The position numbers were made by a program, and so were the translations under genes. A stretch of DNA of 64,000 nucleotides. Origin: Cruorifilaria tuberocauda. Lineage: Eukaryota; Nematoda; Chromadorea; Rhabditida; Onchocercidae. The notes under the pieces were generated by a model, which saw only the letters and a list, made by a program, of their open reading frames with translations, was not told where the DNA came from and made no database searches. The DNA is taken from contig JABVXU010000161.1 of assembly GCA_013365365.1 (NCBI GenBank), positions 1 to 64,000 on the forward strand. The letters run 5' to 3'. This document shows positions 52,901 through 64,000 of the stretch, piece by piece. Position 1 is the stretch's first letter, and each line of letters begins with the position of its first letter.

Positions 52901-54587
52901 ATCTTATGTATGAATCATCTTATAAATGGCTCATACACTAACAGGAAGTCCGTTTCACAGATTAAAATAGCTGCAAGCTATCTAATAAGCTGAAACTGTG
53001 GGCCAAGCATGAGCTCTTTTTCTTTCTGGAGTTTTCTTTGTCCAACTTGATGTTAGAAAAAACATTATTGTTTTAATGAAAGTTCAAGTTAAAAATTCAT
53101 GTGGAGTAAAATTACTACATCTTAATTATAAAATTATGTCGAGTAAAAAACGATGCAGAAGTTGAACTTGAACTTAAAATTGAACTTAAAGTTAGTCTAA
53201 AATAATTCATACAGTTAGAACAATCATTCCAAAGAAAAATTGAATGCATATTTAAATGAACACATTTTATTTAAGATTAAATTCAAGTTAAAAAACTAAT
53301 CCCAAATATTATATTTAATGTATATAATTGTGAGTCCAAAAAATTAATATTAAAACACTTTGAATTTTCCAGTTCTCTCAGCAATGAATAGCCTTGAATC
53401 ATACGAATACTTGTTCATTTCACGGGAATCACTTCCTTCCTCTATTTGGAATCGAACTGATTTTTTACATCGATGAATTTCTTTGTTTCCAAATGTTTGC
53501 AGTTGCATGCTTATATCAATTATCTCACTCTTCATAATGACATCTTTCGTATGCATATAACGAGAGAGAAAGGGAGAGAGAGAGAAAAAGAGCAAGACAT
53601 TGATATTTCAATAATAGGAGGAAGTTTTTTTGCTTATCAGAATATTGAAAGCATATTGAAAATGCTAACCTGGAGCACTGATCACTGCTAAGGAAATCCC
53701 TTTCAACTGAAAGTATTTTTAGAAAATACGAACAAAAGTTAATAATTTCTTTTTCAAGTTATTCTTAGAAAACTTATACCATTAAAGTTTATTTATCTCA
53801 CTATATGCAAGCATTTGCTTACTCATTTCTTTTTTTGTTGCTTTAAGCATTCACTCTTTCTCCCTCTCCCTCTCTATACTTACATTCTCTTCAACTGAAT
53901 TCTGAAATGTCAAAATGGACTGATGAGTTCCGAGCATGTTAACAAGTTACAATTATATAATTATACGGACATTGCAGTGTCCATTTTCGGTCATTCTACC
54001 CACCAACTTCACATTTATGTTGATTGACATCTCATCATGGAATCAGACTTCAGTTGCTACTTGTTCCTTCTAATTCTCAACTTCCCTGTCTTCCAGTTAT
54101 TTTTCTTTACTCATATTATCATTTTAGTTAGTTATCATTCCACAATGTGGAAAGAAGAAAAAATGTAGCTGAATCAATTAGCAAGCAGATCGGAATGAGT
54201 TCGATCGGAGTCGGAGTATGTCTAATTAATTAAGAAATGTGCGGAGTCATTCTTCTATTACAGTAAACTGAAAAACATATCCGTATTTTTCTCACACTAA
54301 CGGTACTTAATATTCCACAGACCACCGTTCCATCATTTCTCTGCTCAAACTTCTTCAGAATATTTCCTTTTTTCTGAATCCAAATACATCAGATGTCGTA
54401 AAGTCGTTCATTTTCAATTACTCCTGTTTTCTACATTTGGAATTTATCCAAATTTCGCATCTTATCTTTTCTATCTGAATAATGACAAATTACCGTTTAA
54501 GTTATGAACATCTCTTCTTCAGGTATGCGAAGAGGACAATACTTTGTATCCAGTAAAAAGTGATAGCTAGAAAGTGATATTGCAGGC
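49903..54587. other. Intergenic, no supported gene
   Basis: About 4.7 kb with only short ORFs. The most structured part is the CCAAT/hairpin/TATA cluster at 51257-51424. A GA-rich run lies at 53562-53594 and a CT-rich run at 53850-53880. No coding exon pair with compatible phases was found. Confidence 0.5.
51257..51424 (+). promoter_or_regulatory. Promoter-like cluster: hairpin, three CCAAT boxes and a TATA box
   Basis: A hairpin (arms 51257-51275 and 51281-51297, core TCGGTCAA/TTGACCGA) is followed by CCAAT at 51297-51301, inverted CCAAT (ATTGG) at 51307-51311 and 51331-51335, and TATATAAG at 51417-51424. The order and spacing resemble a strong plus-strand core promoter, or the U3 part of an LTR. 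No ORF or gene is visible within about 3 kb downstream. Confidence 0.4.
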
Positions 54588-55221
54588 ATGGCATTTTGCA
54601 TATTATTACTAATTCTATTGACATTATCAATCGCTGGAGCAATCCAATGTTATTCAGGAAGTCATTTACAGATTACTGAATGTCCGAGCATCAATTGCAT
54701 CAAGCATTCACTTGGTTTTGACACGGTAATTACCTTATTTTATTGTTTACATTTTCTAACTATAACTGATGTAATTTGCCTATCAATGAATGCTTTCTAC
54801 AAATGAATAACACATTTAAAATTTTACTGATTGATAATTCTTTTCCACTATCTAGATAACAAGAAATGATTCAACAACAATGGTAGAAATTTCTGTAGTC
54901 CAACTTAAGAAAAATCAAAAAACATTTGCTCTATTTATAATTTCTCTTCAATTGAACTTCAGAAAAAAGTAAGAAGTTTAAATCTACAAATTTGTAAAGT
55001 GTTGAAAAGTCAAAAGTCTACTCCTTTAGGCAAGGTACTGTGACGGTACTGGTAGTTCATCAATCTGTCAAACATATCGTATATTTGAGGCATGTGAAAC
55101 AGTTCCTAACTTGGGTCACGTATGTTGCTGTTCCAGTAACCTCTGTAATTCAACTCAATCTATTTTGATCTCTAAACTTCTTTTGGCATTGTCTTTTTTA
55201 TTGGCCAAAATAATATTGTGA
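54588..55221 (+). CDS. Small Ly6/three-finger-like secreted protein, probably GPI-anchored
   Basis: Two exons (54588-54725 and 55030-55221) joined in phase 0 encode 109 residues. Residues 1-18 are a signal peptide (FCILLLILLTLSIAGA). The mature part has ten cysteines in a Ly6-like order: QCYSG, TECPS, NCIKH, GF, ARYCDG, SICQT, EACET, then VCCCSSNLCN, which closes the domain with the typical CC...CN. The C-terminus is hydrophobic (LLLALSFLLAKIIL) after a small-residue stretch, as in GPI-attachment signals. An acceptor (ATTGCAG) two bases before the ATG suggests spliced-leader trans-splicing. Nematodes have many such surface proteins with varied or unknown roles. The membership call is from cysteine spacing and no function is claimed. 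Confidence 0.8.
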
Positions 55222-56124
55222 TATGATTTTATTAGATTAATATAATTACCTCTCAGTATAACATAAATTTCATGAATTAATTTTTGTTAAATTAAATAAT
55301 TATTTCACCGAAAATCGAAACACTCAGTTTTCAATTATTTCAACTAGTAATTTTGAGCAGATTAAGATGCATTAAAATTGAACACGTTAAGTAAGTTTCA
55401 ATGCAAATAGAATATATGATTAAAGAGTAAAAATTTGTACTGCCGAAAATAATTCATATATGTCTGTCAATATTGAGTTTTTCCCTGAAAATTTCATATC
55501 AGCGAAAACTTATCCTACTGTACTGAAATGTTTAATCGAGAGAAATTCAAATTAAATTTATTTAGTCTTGATAGCGATATCTTAATGCGATTCGGGAATG
55601 ACTTCAAAAATATCAGGGGATTAATTTCTGATCATACAACAATTTTTTCCATCAACACCATCAATACTATATGTGTAAAATTTTAGGATTTAGAGCCTTC
55701 TTGATCCGTACTTGAATTTTCCAGCAATTTTTACAATAATGAATTTTTCTTTCAAAACACTTCAAATTTTTATCTAAAAATGTAACTTTTTTTCAATCTT
55801 TTCTCATTGAAGTTTTTATATTTTATGAAATTCTCTCATGTTCTCCTTTACAAAAATTAGAAGCTTTAATCCTTGAATCGTTTAGCTGAAATTTTCGTAT
55901 TTATTGTTTTATTATTTACTTCTTTAATACAATGTGAAATTTTAGAATTCGTCATAAGACGGCGTCATACTCACTAGTTTTAAAATAGAAATTTCTGAAT
56001 TGTAATGAACTTCAAGCTTCAAGCAGGAAAATGAAGTTTGTAACATAAGGTAACTAATTCTGTAAGATAGTAAAAGGAAATGCTAGAAGAAAAAGTAGTA
56101 ATTTGTGTGCATGAAGTCGAATTG

Positions 56125-56183
56125 AATTTCTACTCAAAATAAGCTTGTTATGAGTAGTGAAAAGCTTATGTTGAGTAGAAATT
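56125..56183. repeat. 22-bp inverted repeat (one mismatch)
   Basis: Arms 56125-56146 and 56162-56183 (AATTTCTACTCAAAATAAGC... against its complement) match at 21 of 22 positions around a 15-nt loop. It is intergenic and of unknown function. Confidence 0.85.
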
Positions 56184-57644
56184 TCACTCCTTACTTTGCA
56201 TTATTACAAATTTATTGCTTTATATAATGATTTTTATAGTGTTTTTATAGTGTTTATATAATGATTTTTTATATAATTAGCATAAAGCATTTGATACAAA
56301 TGAGCAATTTTTTCATTTTCACTTCAATTTTTTATTCATTATTTAAATTCGATTTCTTCTCAAAGCATTGCTTATGATTTCGCATTACAATTTTCTTATG
56401 AAAAGTACAACGTGGCAAAATATATTCTTTGAAGTAGAATAGCCATCAGACCAGCCATGTTTTGATAGCAAATTGAAATTCAATCTAAAATTGAGAAAAA
56501 GTGATGAAGTTTGATTTTCAACCAATTAATTCATGTAAAAATATCATTTTATGTTGAAATAAATTGATAACGAGTTAAGAGACACACTTAAAAATGAATG
56601 ATTTTAAAGATCGATGTGTCTATATATGCAGCAGAAAGAAGCCAGAAGTTAAGTTGAAGCTCAGTTCCACTCTCAATACTTCAAATATTGCCAGTGAGTT
56701 CAGAGTGCAAAGTATACTCATTTTTTGAAAGACACTGGAATCACGGAAAGCGTCACTGACAAAGAAAATTTTTATTAAATAATCGAATCCATACGATTAG
56801 TTTTGCATAATAACAAGTGTTTATGGAAATAGAGTGGCACAAAAAGTTTGGAAAAATAAAACAGTGAAGCACATAGGATAATATATGCTTCAGTATAATA
56901 CGAGACCAAGATTTTTTTATAAATTCAATGAAAAAAAAGATCAAAATTAACAATGTGATTCGTGATTTAAACCTGTTATCAAAGTAATCTATGTACCATT
57001 GCAAATGATATAATCAATATTTATAGTTTCCAGTTATTGCAATGATTCTAAAAATTTTGCTCAAATATCTGCTAATAAAAAAATAAGCGACGTTTCACTG
57101 CCTCCTCAAAATCAAACAATTAAAACGGGAACACGACGAAGCAGAATTCCAAAGATTATCTAGGGAAGAACTTATGCGTTATTCTGAAAAAATACAAAAG
57201 GTTGTGCAATTTGCTTTCTTTCTTAAGTTACTATCGCTACTACTGAAAAAATAAAAATTATGATAACAGACTTACAACTGCTATTGGAAAAGTGGCATCT
57301 AATAATGATTAACAGAGAGATACATGATGTATTATCGATCTAATTTTCTATGCATTGGGACATTTGATAGCGGACCCAATTCGGCGTTTACAGATTGAAT
57401 TCACCCATGCAAACAACTATCGGAAAATCTATCCATAAAAAAAGGTTGTTCCACTAATTATAATTTATTCCTCATAAAGAATTTCAGGTAATGCGGAATT
57501 CTGAATCAGAAAGTTTTTTGGAGTTTTTTAATTGATTGTAATTTCGTTGATTTCCTACAACGGTCAGGGTTAGGGAATTTGAAAGAGGACAATGTCGATT
57601 GGAAGCAATGCGAATGTCATGTTTTAAAGAAAGAATTTCTCTAT

Positions 57645-58470
57645 TCTTATTCAATTTTTTCTTTCTTAATCTTTCTTTTCACTTTTCTTTCGTTATATTT
57701 TCCTTTTCCTTTTTATCTTTTCTCTTTTTTGTTTTTATTTTTTTTATTATTTTTAAATTATGCATTATTTCTTCATTCATTCCCATATTTTCATATTTTC
57801 ATCGTTTTGTTAATCGCAATCATTTCCTGTCAGTTCAGCTCATTTCCATGGCATTAATCAGAAAAAAGTCGGTCTAACTGGAATGATAGCTTTGCAACAA
57901 TGAATGAAAATTTCATCGTTTCACATAATTAAAATTCGAGTAATTAACGAATAAAATGAACATGTGGAGATTTCATGTCCAAAAATTTGAATATTAGAAG
58001 AAGCGGATTTTTTGCACAGTTCATTTTTTTAGAAAATTTGCATATTAAAATCAAGATGCATATTAAAATAAAGACTTCACTTTTTATTTTTTTACTTTCC
58101 TTTCCCTTTTTTATCCTTATTATTTATTCTTTATTCCTGTTAATTGTTTTTTTATTCTCTGCTTTTTTATTTCGTATCTTTATTTTTAAGTCCTATATAG
58201 ATAAAAAGATAAAAAAGAAGAGATAAGAAATATAAATATTCTTTGATGACTATCTCTCACTCTTCACTTTTAATTCTTATATAAAAAAAAATAAAGAATA
58301 AAAAGTAAAAAAGGAAAAAAATAATAGATGATAAAAATATTCAATAAAAAGTAAAAGATTAAAATTAATAATAATAGCTAGGAAATGGATATAAAGAATA
58401 GAATGTGAATAATAAAAATACAAAAATAGAAAATAAAGAATGAAAAATGAATAAAAAATAAAGGATAAGA
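57645..58470. repeat. Low-complexity T-rich then A-rich tracts
   Basis: The plus strand is T-rich at about 57645-57770 and again at 58079-58195, then switches to A-rich at about 58196-58470, with TTTATTC/GAATAAA-like words repeated on both sides. It is either simple low-complexity DNA or a decayed large inverted repeat. Confidence 0.6.
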
Positions 58471-60916
58471 AATCAAGATTTCGTTTTTTGTTTTGTCTAT
58501 ACTTTCTATCGTTAAAAAAAAATTTCGGCAAGGCTACACGATAATTATGTTTCAAGTTTCCTGATATATATTAAAGTTGCAGCATGAATAGCTTCCCTAT
58601 GAATCAATTTATGCCAATCTCGATCGTTTTTTGTGAGACGTTAAATTGTTTTTTACTAATACAATTAAGTGTAATGCTGCGTGCTAAGTGTAATGTGTAA
58701 TGCTAATATTAGCAGCGATATTGCTGCTACCTTATCCGCAATTACTTCCTACCAGCTATTTTATGAAGATATTTCAAAAAAAACTAAAAAACTAAATCTT
58801 GTATGACTGTCACGTAAGAATCTTGTGTGTTTGACTACTAGCATGATTGTCATTGTGATGTCGATATGAAAACAAACAACATCTTATGATATTCGAGCCA
58901 GTGATGCGAATAAATTTGTGGAAAAGGTCAAATCAAGTAGAACATTTTATTACGTGTTGCCTGGCGATTTTCCAATCTCAGTATTTCCTTTTTCATTATT
59001 TTGCAGAGATTCCATCATACGTGAACATAATAGTGCGAGATGTTGGGTGAGAAATTTAAAAGCGGTAATGAACGATAGATTTTCTACGCAATATTTTATC
59101 CAAAAAAAGATTTATTTAATTTTTCTTATTACTGATATTCAGTAGACTGATATTATTTTCAAATGAATATGAATAAAGATTAGGACTCAACCTATCGTAT
59201 CACTAATTAATCTCAGTTAAATTTAACCTCGCTTGAAAATTGAGCAAAAATTTTATTTTTATTAAGAAATATATGAATTTCATTTATTAATTATTGTTAC
59301 TGTTGCTGTTGCTGTATGTGTATGCCTGTACATATATGTATATGTATGATTTTTGGATTCGGCAGCTGATTCTGACTCCATTATCAACAACAAATCTGTA
59401 ATATGATGTTTAAAGACGAATAGATTTATCACTCTCATGAAGTATAGCATTTTCTGTAACTCTTCAAACCTCTCGGCATATTGAAACGTATCATTCTCGG
59501 ATAGTTCATAGTATCAGATCGATGATAAAATCGCACTCCTGCTGTGAAACCTCGCCATGCTTTTTCCACATATACTTTGCAAATTGGCACCTTAGCAGAA
59601 ACATAATTAGCTCATTAACTTAATTAATCTATAAGCAATGAAAGTCCCTTTGATTAGTCAATAATTTTAAATAATGGAATGAAACCTGTGAAATATTAAT
59701 GCACTGTGCAAAAAGAGGTCTCATGTTTGTCTGACTAGTCTCCATATCTTTGTTATTCCTTGCTGTGTTATTTTTGATTTTAGCATTGCGCTGCAAGAAT
59801 GTTGCTTTCGTAGCTGCAAACTTCAAAAATAGTTACGAAACATATCACTTTAACTAGTTCTTCAAGAAAGTTTTAAAACAAAATGAAGGAATCATTAAAA
59901 AACATCGAACACAAAAAATTAAAATTATCCTCTCTATAGCGCGGATTTTCGGTTATCTTTTTCCTGAAACTGAATATTTACATAAAAGCACCTTCAGATA
60001 CTTTTTTAATATAATTAGAGTAATGAAAATTTCAGACTAAAAAATGAAATGAAGAGTTTGTTAAATGCTGCAGACTGCATAAGAGATGACTAGAGTGGGG
60101 ATAGTCATGTGAAATAGGATCGGTTCCTTAGAAAACATATTTCTACTGGGAAGTACTAGAATCACAGCAGTTTATGTCGCAAAGAATTACCTAATAGCCC
60201 ATAATTTGTAAATATATTCCAGGAACTGAAGATTGCTGAGTGATGGAACGGAATTATTATGTAACATCCCGTTAAGAAATTGCCCTCATTTTCAATTAAG
60301 CTTAGAGTAAAGTTCTTTTCTAGTTATAGGGTTAGAAAAGGAAAAGGTAGAAGAATAAAGGATGGACATTCACAACTGCAACAAAATCTCCGAACCTGGA
60401 AATAAGTATGAAAAATGTTTACATCCGCATATTTCTGCCATTTCCGTTGCGGTATATTCTATACTGTGATTAAAACAAGTCTGAAAATTTCCAGCCTGGC
60501 AAAATAAGAATTCTTATACCGATTGATCACACATCCAAACAAAGCAAACCCTATAGCCACAGCGAATAAATTTCCAGCCACTGTCGACTTCTTTACAAAA
60601 TACAATGAGAAATAACAATAATGTTAGTTATATTTTGCAAAATCTGCATGAGAATATGAACTGAAGGCAGCATCTACTTAATTCTATTTCACGGTATTTT
60701 GCTCTACCTCTAATTATGGAACCTATAACATTTCTTTTATGCATTGCAAAAGGATAAAAATTGTTTTTATCAGCTGAAAACAAGAACATACGATATTTAA
60801 GCATAAAGAACAGCGGTAATCAATAATTTTGATAAATAAACAAATACGTTCAAAATTTAAGGAACGCATGCGAAATAGATCAAATTTAACAACCGAAACC
60901 AGCAACTCCACCACCT

Positions 60917-63503
60917 TCAGTTTACTACTTCTGATTTTGGGCTAGCAGTTTCCATTGGTGTTGTTTCCAGATCTTCATTCATTTCAATCTAAAATTGGCT
61001 GCGCTATGAATAATACTTCAAATACAATTTCCAAAAATTTCTAAAATTCCAGTTAAGCACAACCTTCTCTTTAGCAGCGAATTTCTCGAACATTCCCTTA
61101 TATCGCTTTTTCTCCTTCTCACGAATCTCTGCCAATTTTTTCTTGCATGCCATTATTTGCGCTGTTGCTGCCTAAAACTTGCGAATCATGACGAAACGAT
61201 TGATACAAAGAAAATCCGGAATTGATGAGATCATTGTGCATTGTAAAGAAAGAACCTTATTGTCAGGTTCGTATTGCAGTACTTTTTTATATTCAATAAT
61301 TGCTTCATCAGCATCGTTTTGCTCTTGGAGTGCCTAAAACAATAACAATAAAAAGACCACGGTTTTACGGTTTTATGAAAAGCACAATTTTATGTTAATC
61401 TATTCCGAATGAAGCAATTGAAATAAAAATACACTAGTAATACATTTAATATGAGATTTTATTTCGAGGAATTACCAAAGCCTTTCGATACAGAGCTTTC
61501 ACACACTTTGGATCAACTTCAAGCGCTTTGTCACAATTTTTTATACATTCCACAGTTTCACCCTGCTTCGCATACACGAGGGCGCTAAATCAAAAAAAAA
61601 TAGTATATTTTAGATATTCAAATCAAAAGATATTGGACATAATCTTCCCAGAATCTGCATATCCTCAAAAGGCAATTCGATGAAATAAAAAAATAGCTAT
61701 AATGTAAGAACCTGTTAAGATAACCAGCAAGTAGCAGCGCATCTCGTTTACTCTTAAGTTCATTGTCTGAGGGTTTCTCATATTCTAGCAATTCGATAAC
61801 GCGCATATACTTTGCAGCTGCAAGGCGCATCTTTCCTTGTTTGAAAAACATGGTACCTCTTTCTTTGGCAGCTTCTGCAGCATCAAGCTTTTCTTCGCCA
61901 GTCAATTCCCAAGACGCCTTTATCTGAAAATAAATTTACTGCATTTTCAACCAGTTATAAAACTGATATGAATTATAGGTTAAAAAAGCAATATGATCCA
62001 AACTGCATTTATATTTAAAGTAAGGAAGTTTCACGATTAAAAAAGAAACAACGATCTCAAATAATATTAAAAAATACCTTCTCATATTCCTTGAGAAATA
62101 AAGTGAAATCGATTTCAGCATGTGGAGGCAAACCATACTCTGGCGGCGGAGTAGTACCAAATGTGAAACGACTTCCTTTGAGATGAACTGTGGACTTTTC
62201 GCCTTTGTTGAATCGACGAAGAGCGCGGTCAACACCCTCTGGTAAGCCAACCTGAAAAATACCAATTTTGAACATGATTTCAACTTATTAGACTTAATAA
62301 TCTTTTTACAAATAATATGCATCAGTATAACGCTTTCGAGGGATGTGATCATCGCATACTAATTAAATGCTTATCCTCGGCCTATTGTCATCATTTGCAA
62401 AAATAAATCGAAAGAGCACATAAATTTGAAGTAGAAGAAATCTACTCTGTGTTACCTCAGAACCTTCTCCCAAAATGAAGTTGACTTCCTTATCGTAGAA
62501 CACTCGGCCATTGTACGAACCAACGGCACACACTGAAACAAATGCCGACTTCATCCACTGCCAGTGATCCCTCTAGCAACTATCCTTCAAGTTGTGAATA
62601 GGACACAAAGCCCTCGAGGGAAATAAGCACTATTTGAAAATATAATCTGGAAAACATAAGTAAACAGAATTTAAACACCGCAAAATTTAAATAGACAAAA
62701 CTAACCTTTAACAGTAGAACCTTCAGTGGGACTTGAATATTTTTCGCCTTCCACAATAATTGATCGAGTAATTGTACCATCTCTGTCCGGCGAAATGTCT
62801 TCTCCTTGCCAGTTTAGTAATTCAATCTAAGAAAATAAAAAAACATCTTCTCCTAGATTTATATTACATGTATGGTAAAAGACATATAACTAAGACCTTG
62901 TGGTAAATTTCACTTACTTCAAATTTAAGTGTAGCACCGCCAGGAATCTTTGGTGGACTACCGTTTTCGCCGTAGGCATAATCGGCCCGACAAATGAGAT
63001 CACACTTCTCGCCCTTCTTCATCGTTGCAACACCAAGATCCCATCCCTTGATAACCTGCAATGTATTGTTTACAATTCTTCATAACATGAAAATTTGAAA
63101 CTACCAAAGTGGCAATTAAGAGCTCCTAAGATAACAGATTTCCTTGCAAAATTAATTAAGAAAGAGGTATGTATCAGATACCTGTCCATTGCCTAACGTG
63201 AAGTTGAACGGTTCGCTACGGTCACGGCTCGAATCAAACTGCTCGCCGTTTCCAAGAGTTCCTACGTAATGCACAAAAACACTATCACCCTTTGAAGGAT
63301 GATGCTCTCCTGTTCCTTCCACTAATATTTTTTTCAAAACACCACCATCCTGAAAATAAACAGATAAGCAAATCGTATATGATTTTAATATTCATTGCCA
63401 AACCAATCAATTAGGCTTCAGTAGAGACACTGTCTGACGGTTAGCATAATGAATTAAAAGTAACCTTTGCAGGAGTGATGTCTACTCCCTCAACTGCTGC
63501 CAT
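60917..63503 (-). CDS. fkb-6: FKB-6: FKBP52-like peptidyl-prolyl isomerase with TPRs (Hsp90 co-chaperone)
   Basis: Eleven exons, all phase-consistent (63465-63503, 63182-63349, 62918-63055, 62706-62826, 62456-62532, 62078-62251, 61712-61923, 61476-61584, 61256-61333, 61064-61171, 60917-60988), encode 431 residues. FKBP domain 1 (about 14-115) keeps the isomerase residues: [24 protein letters not shown] and [19 protein letters not shown]. Domain 2 (about 117-240: [29 protein letters not shown]) is diverged at these positions and is probably inactive, as in FKBP51/52. Three TPRs follow (about 250-390: [38 protein letters not shown]), with the Lys/Asn/Arg residues that clamp the Hsp90 EEVD tail. 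C. elegans fkb-6 has the same architecture. The 5' UTR begins after a TTTTGTTTTCAG acceptor at 63526. A heat-shock element lies upstream. Confidence 0.97.
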
Positions 63504-63711
63504 TTTAACGTGTTTTGAAGCTTTGTCTGAAAACAATTTGTAAGAATGGGAAATAAATGCTGTCCTACACTACTTGCATCCCCAACACTACTGACGAATC
63601 TGGAAGTAGACCACCTTCCCCCAATTCCGGAAAACCACTCCTACCACGCAACCTGCCCAGAGCTTTCGAACACCGGACACTCCCACTCCAATTCCCTAAA
63701 GACCATTCATA

Positions 63712-63724
63712 GAACATTCTAGAA
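63712..63724 (-). promoter_or_regulatory. Heat-shock element (HSF-1 site) upstream of fkb-6
   Basis: GAACATTCTAGAA is three perfect alternating nGAAn units with exact 2-nt spacing (GAA-CA-TTC-TA-GAA). It lies about 210 bp before the fkb-6 start codon and about 185 bp before its 5' acceptor. Hsp90 co-chaperone genes are common HSF targets, so the context agrees. The site is symmetric enough to serve the other side as well. Confidence 0.7.
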
Positions 63725-63878
63725 GACTTGTCTGGCCGAATCGTTGTAAAGCTCAAACATACGACGGTTCACAGGGGAAGGTCGACGGTCTTTGTTCACA
63801 AGCTTCTTTTTGCTGTTGGTCAGGTTGGTTGGATCGAGCAGTCGGAGGTCATGGAGACTCTCACTGGAAGGGCTTAAA

Positions 63879-63885
63879 ATGATCG
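63879..63885 (+). other. Possible first coding exon of a gene running off the right edge
   Basis: AAAATGATCG is followed at once by the consensus donor GTAAGTATG. An ATG a few bases before a donor is common in nematode genes, and the flanking 63560-63880 DNA is more GC-rich than the window average. No second exon lies inside the window, so this is a weak call. Confidence 0.2.
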
Positions 63886-64000
63886 GTAAGTATGGTAAAA
63901 AGATGGAAAAAATAAAAAGTTTGGGAAAGTTGAAAAAGATGGTGTTTATTAATTACTCGAAACTTATTTCGCATTATAAGCTGTAGCCTTCACTAAATTT

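Larger units (their letters stand above)
55222..60916. other. Intergenic, no supported gene
   Basis: About 5.7 kb, very AT-rich. It holds an inverted repeat near 56125-56183 and pyrimidine-rich then purine-rich tracts across 57645-58470, whose long ORFs are translations of low-complexity DNA (runs of Phe, Leu and Ser). No splice-supported coding sequence was seen. Confidence 0.55.

Noticed and set aside
57579..57877. Two overlapping 92-codon ORFs rich in Phe and Leu
   Set aside because: Both are translations of a T-rich low-complexity tract, and two frames look equally 'hydrophobic'.
63565..63756. 63-codon minus-strand ORF upstream of fkb-6
   Set aside because: It lies in the promoter and 5' region, contains the heat-shock element, and cannot be joined in phase to fkb-6.
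1..64000. CRISPR arrays, operon-like prokaryotic genes, rRNA and tRNA genes
   Set aside because: No spaced direct repeats, no bacterial-type gene clusters and no rRNA-like sequence were seen. tRNAs were not systematically folded, so a small one could have been missed.

Overview
This window is nuclear DNA of a nematode, most likely a parasitic clade III worm of the filarial type. That assignment is an inference. It rests on strong AT richness, many short exons joined by GT-AG introns with nematode-style acceptors (TTTTCAG or TTTTAG), and a nematode-only polyprotein allergen (NPA/ABA-1) gene. The closest relatives I recognise for several other genes are in Caenorhabditis or in animals generally. 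No bacterial, phage or CRISPR features were seen. All gene models were assembled by hand from splice sites. Nearly every junction was checked for reading-frame phase, and the less certain ones are named.

Layout, left to right. At 1-5040 (minus), a secreted NPA polyprotein gene runs off the left edge; 13 exons encode four divergent units separated by basic (mostly RxKR) processing sites. 5041-10529 holds no convincing gene. At 10530-18574 (minus), an 18-exon gene encodes a roughly 1020-residue FERM protein resembling Expanded/FRMD6, with three PPxY motifs in its tail. 18575-28892 is a long gene-poor stretch with simple repeats and two perfect hairpins lying back to back at 28660-28754.

At 28893-31777 (minus), a protein with a lipase-like GHSxS motif lies shortly downstream of TAF10 (32314-33392, minus). 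The two may form an operon. TAF10 is divergent from the ACBD3/GCP60 Golgi adaptor gene (34169-49902, plus). ACBD3 has one intron of about 7.1 kb that contains a complete F-box/leucine-rich-repeat gene on the opposite strand (39861-43654).

49903-54587 is mostly empty but has a CCAAT/hairpin/TATA cluster with no attached gene. At 54588-55221 (plus) is a small Ly6-like, probably GPI-anchored, protein. 55222-60916 is empty apart from hairpins and low-complexity tracts. At 60917-63503 (minus) is the ortholog of fkb-6, a two-FKBP-domain, TPR-containing Hsp90 co-chaperone. A textbook heat-shock element lies just upstream of it, at 63712-63724.

The genes do not form one pathway. They cover lipid binding and secretion (NPA), cortical or growth signalling (FERM-PPxY), basal transcription (TAF10), Golgi and PI4K scaffolding (ACBD3), ubiquitin ligase targeting (F-box/LRR), a surface protein (Ly6) and chaperoning (FKB-6).
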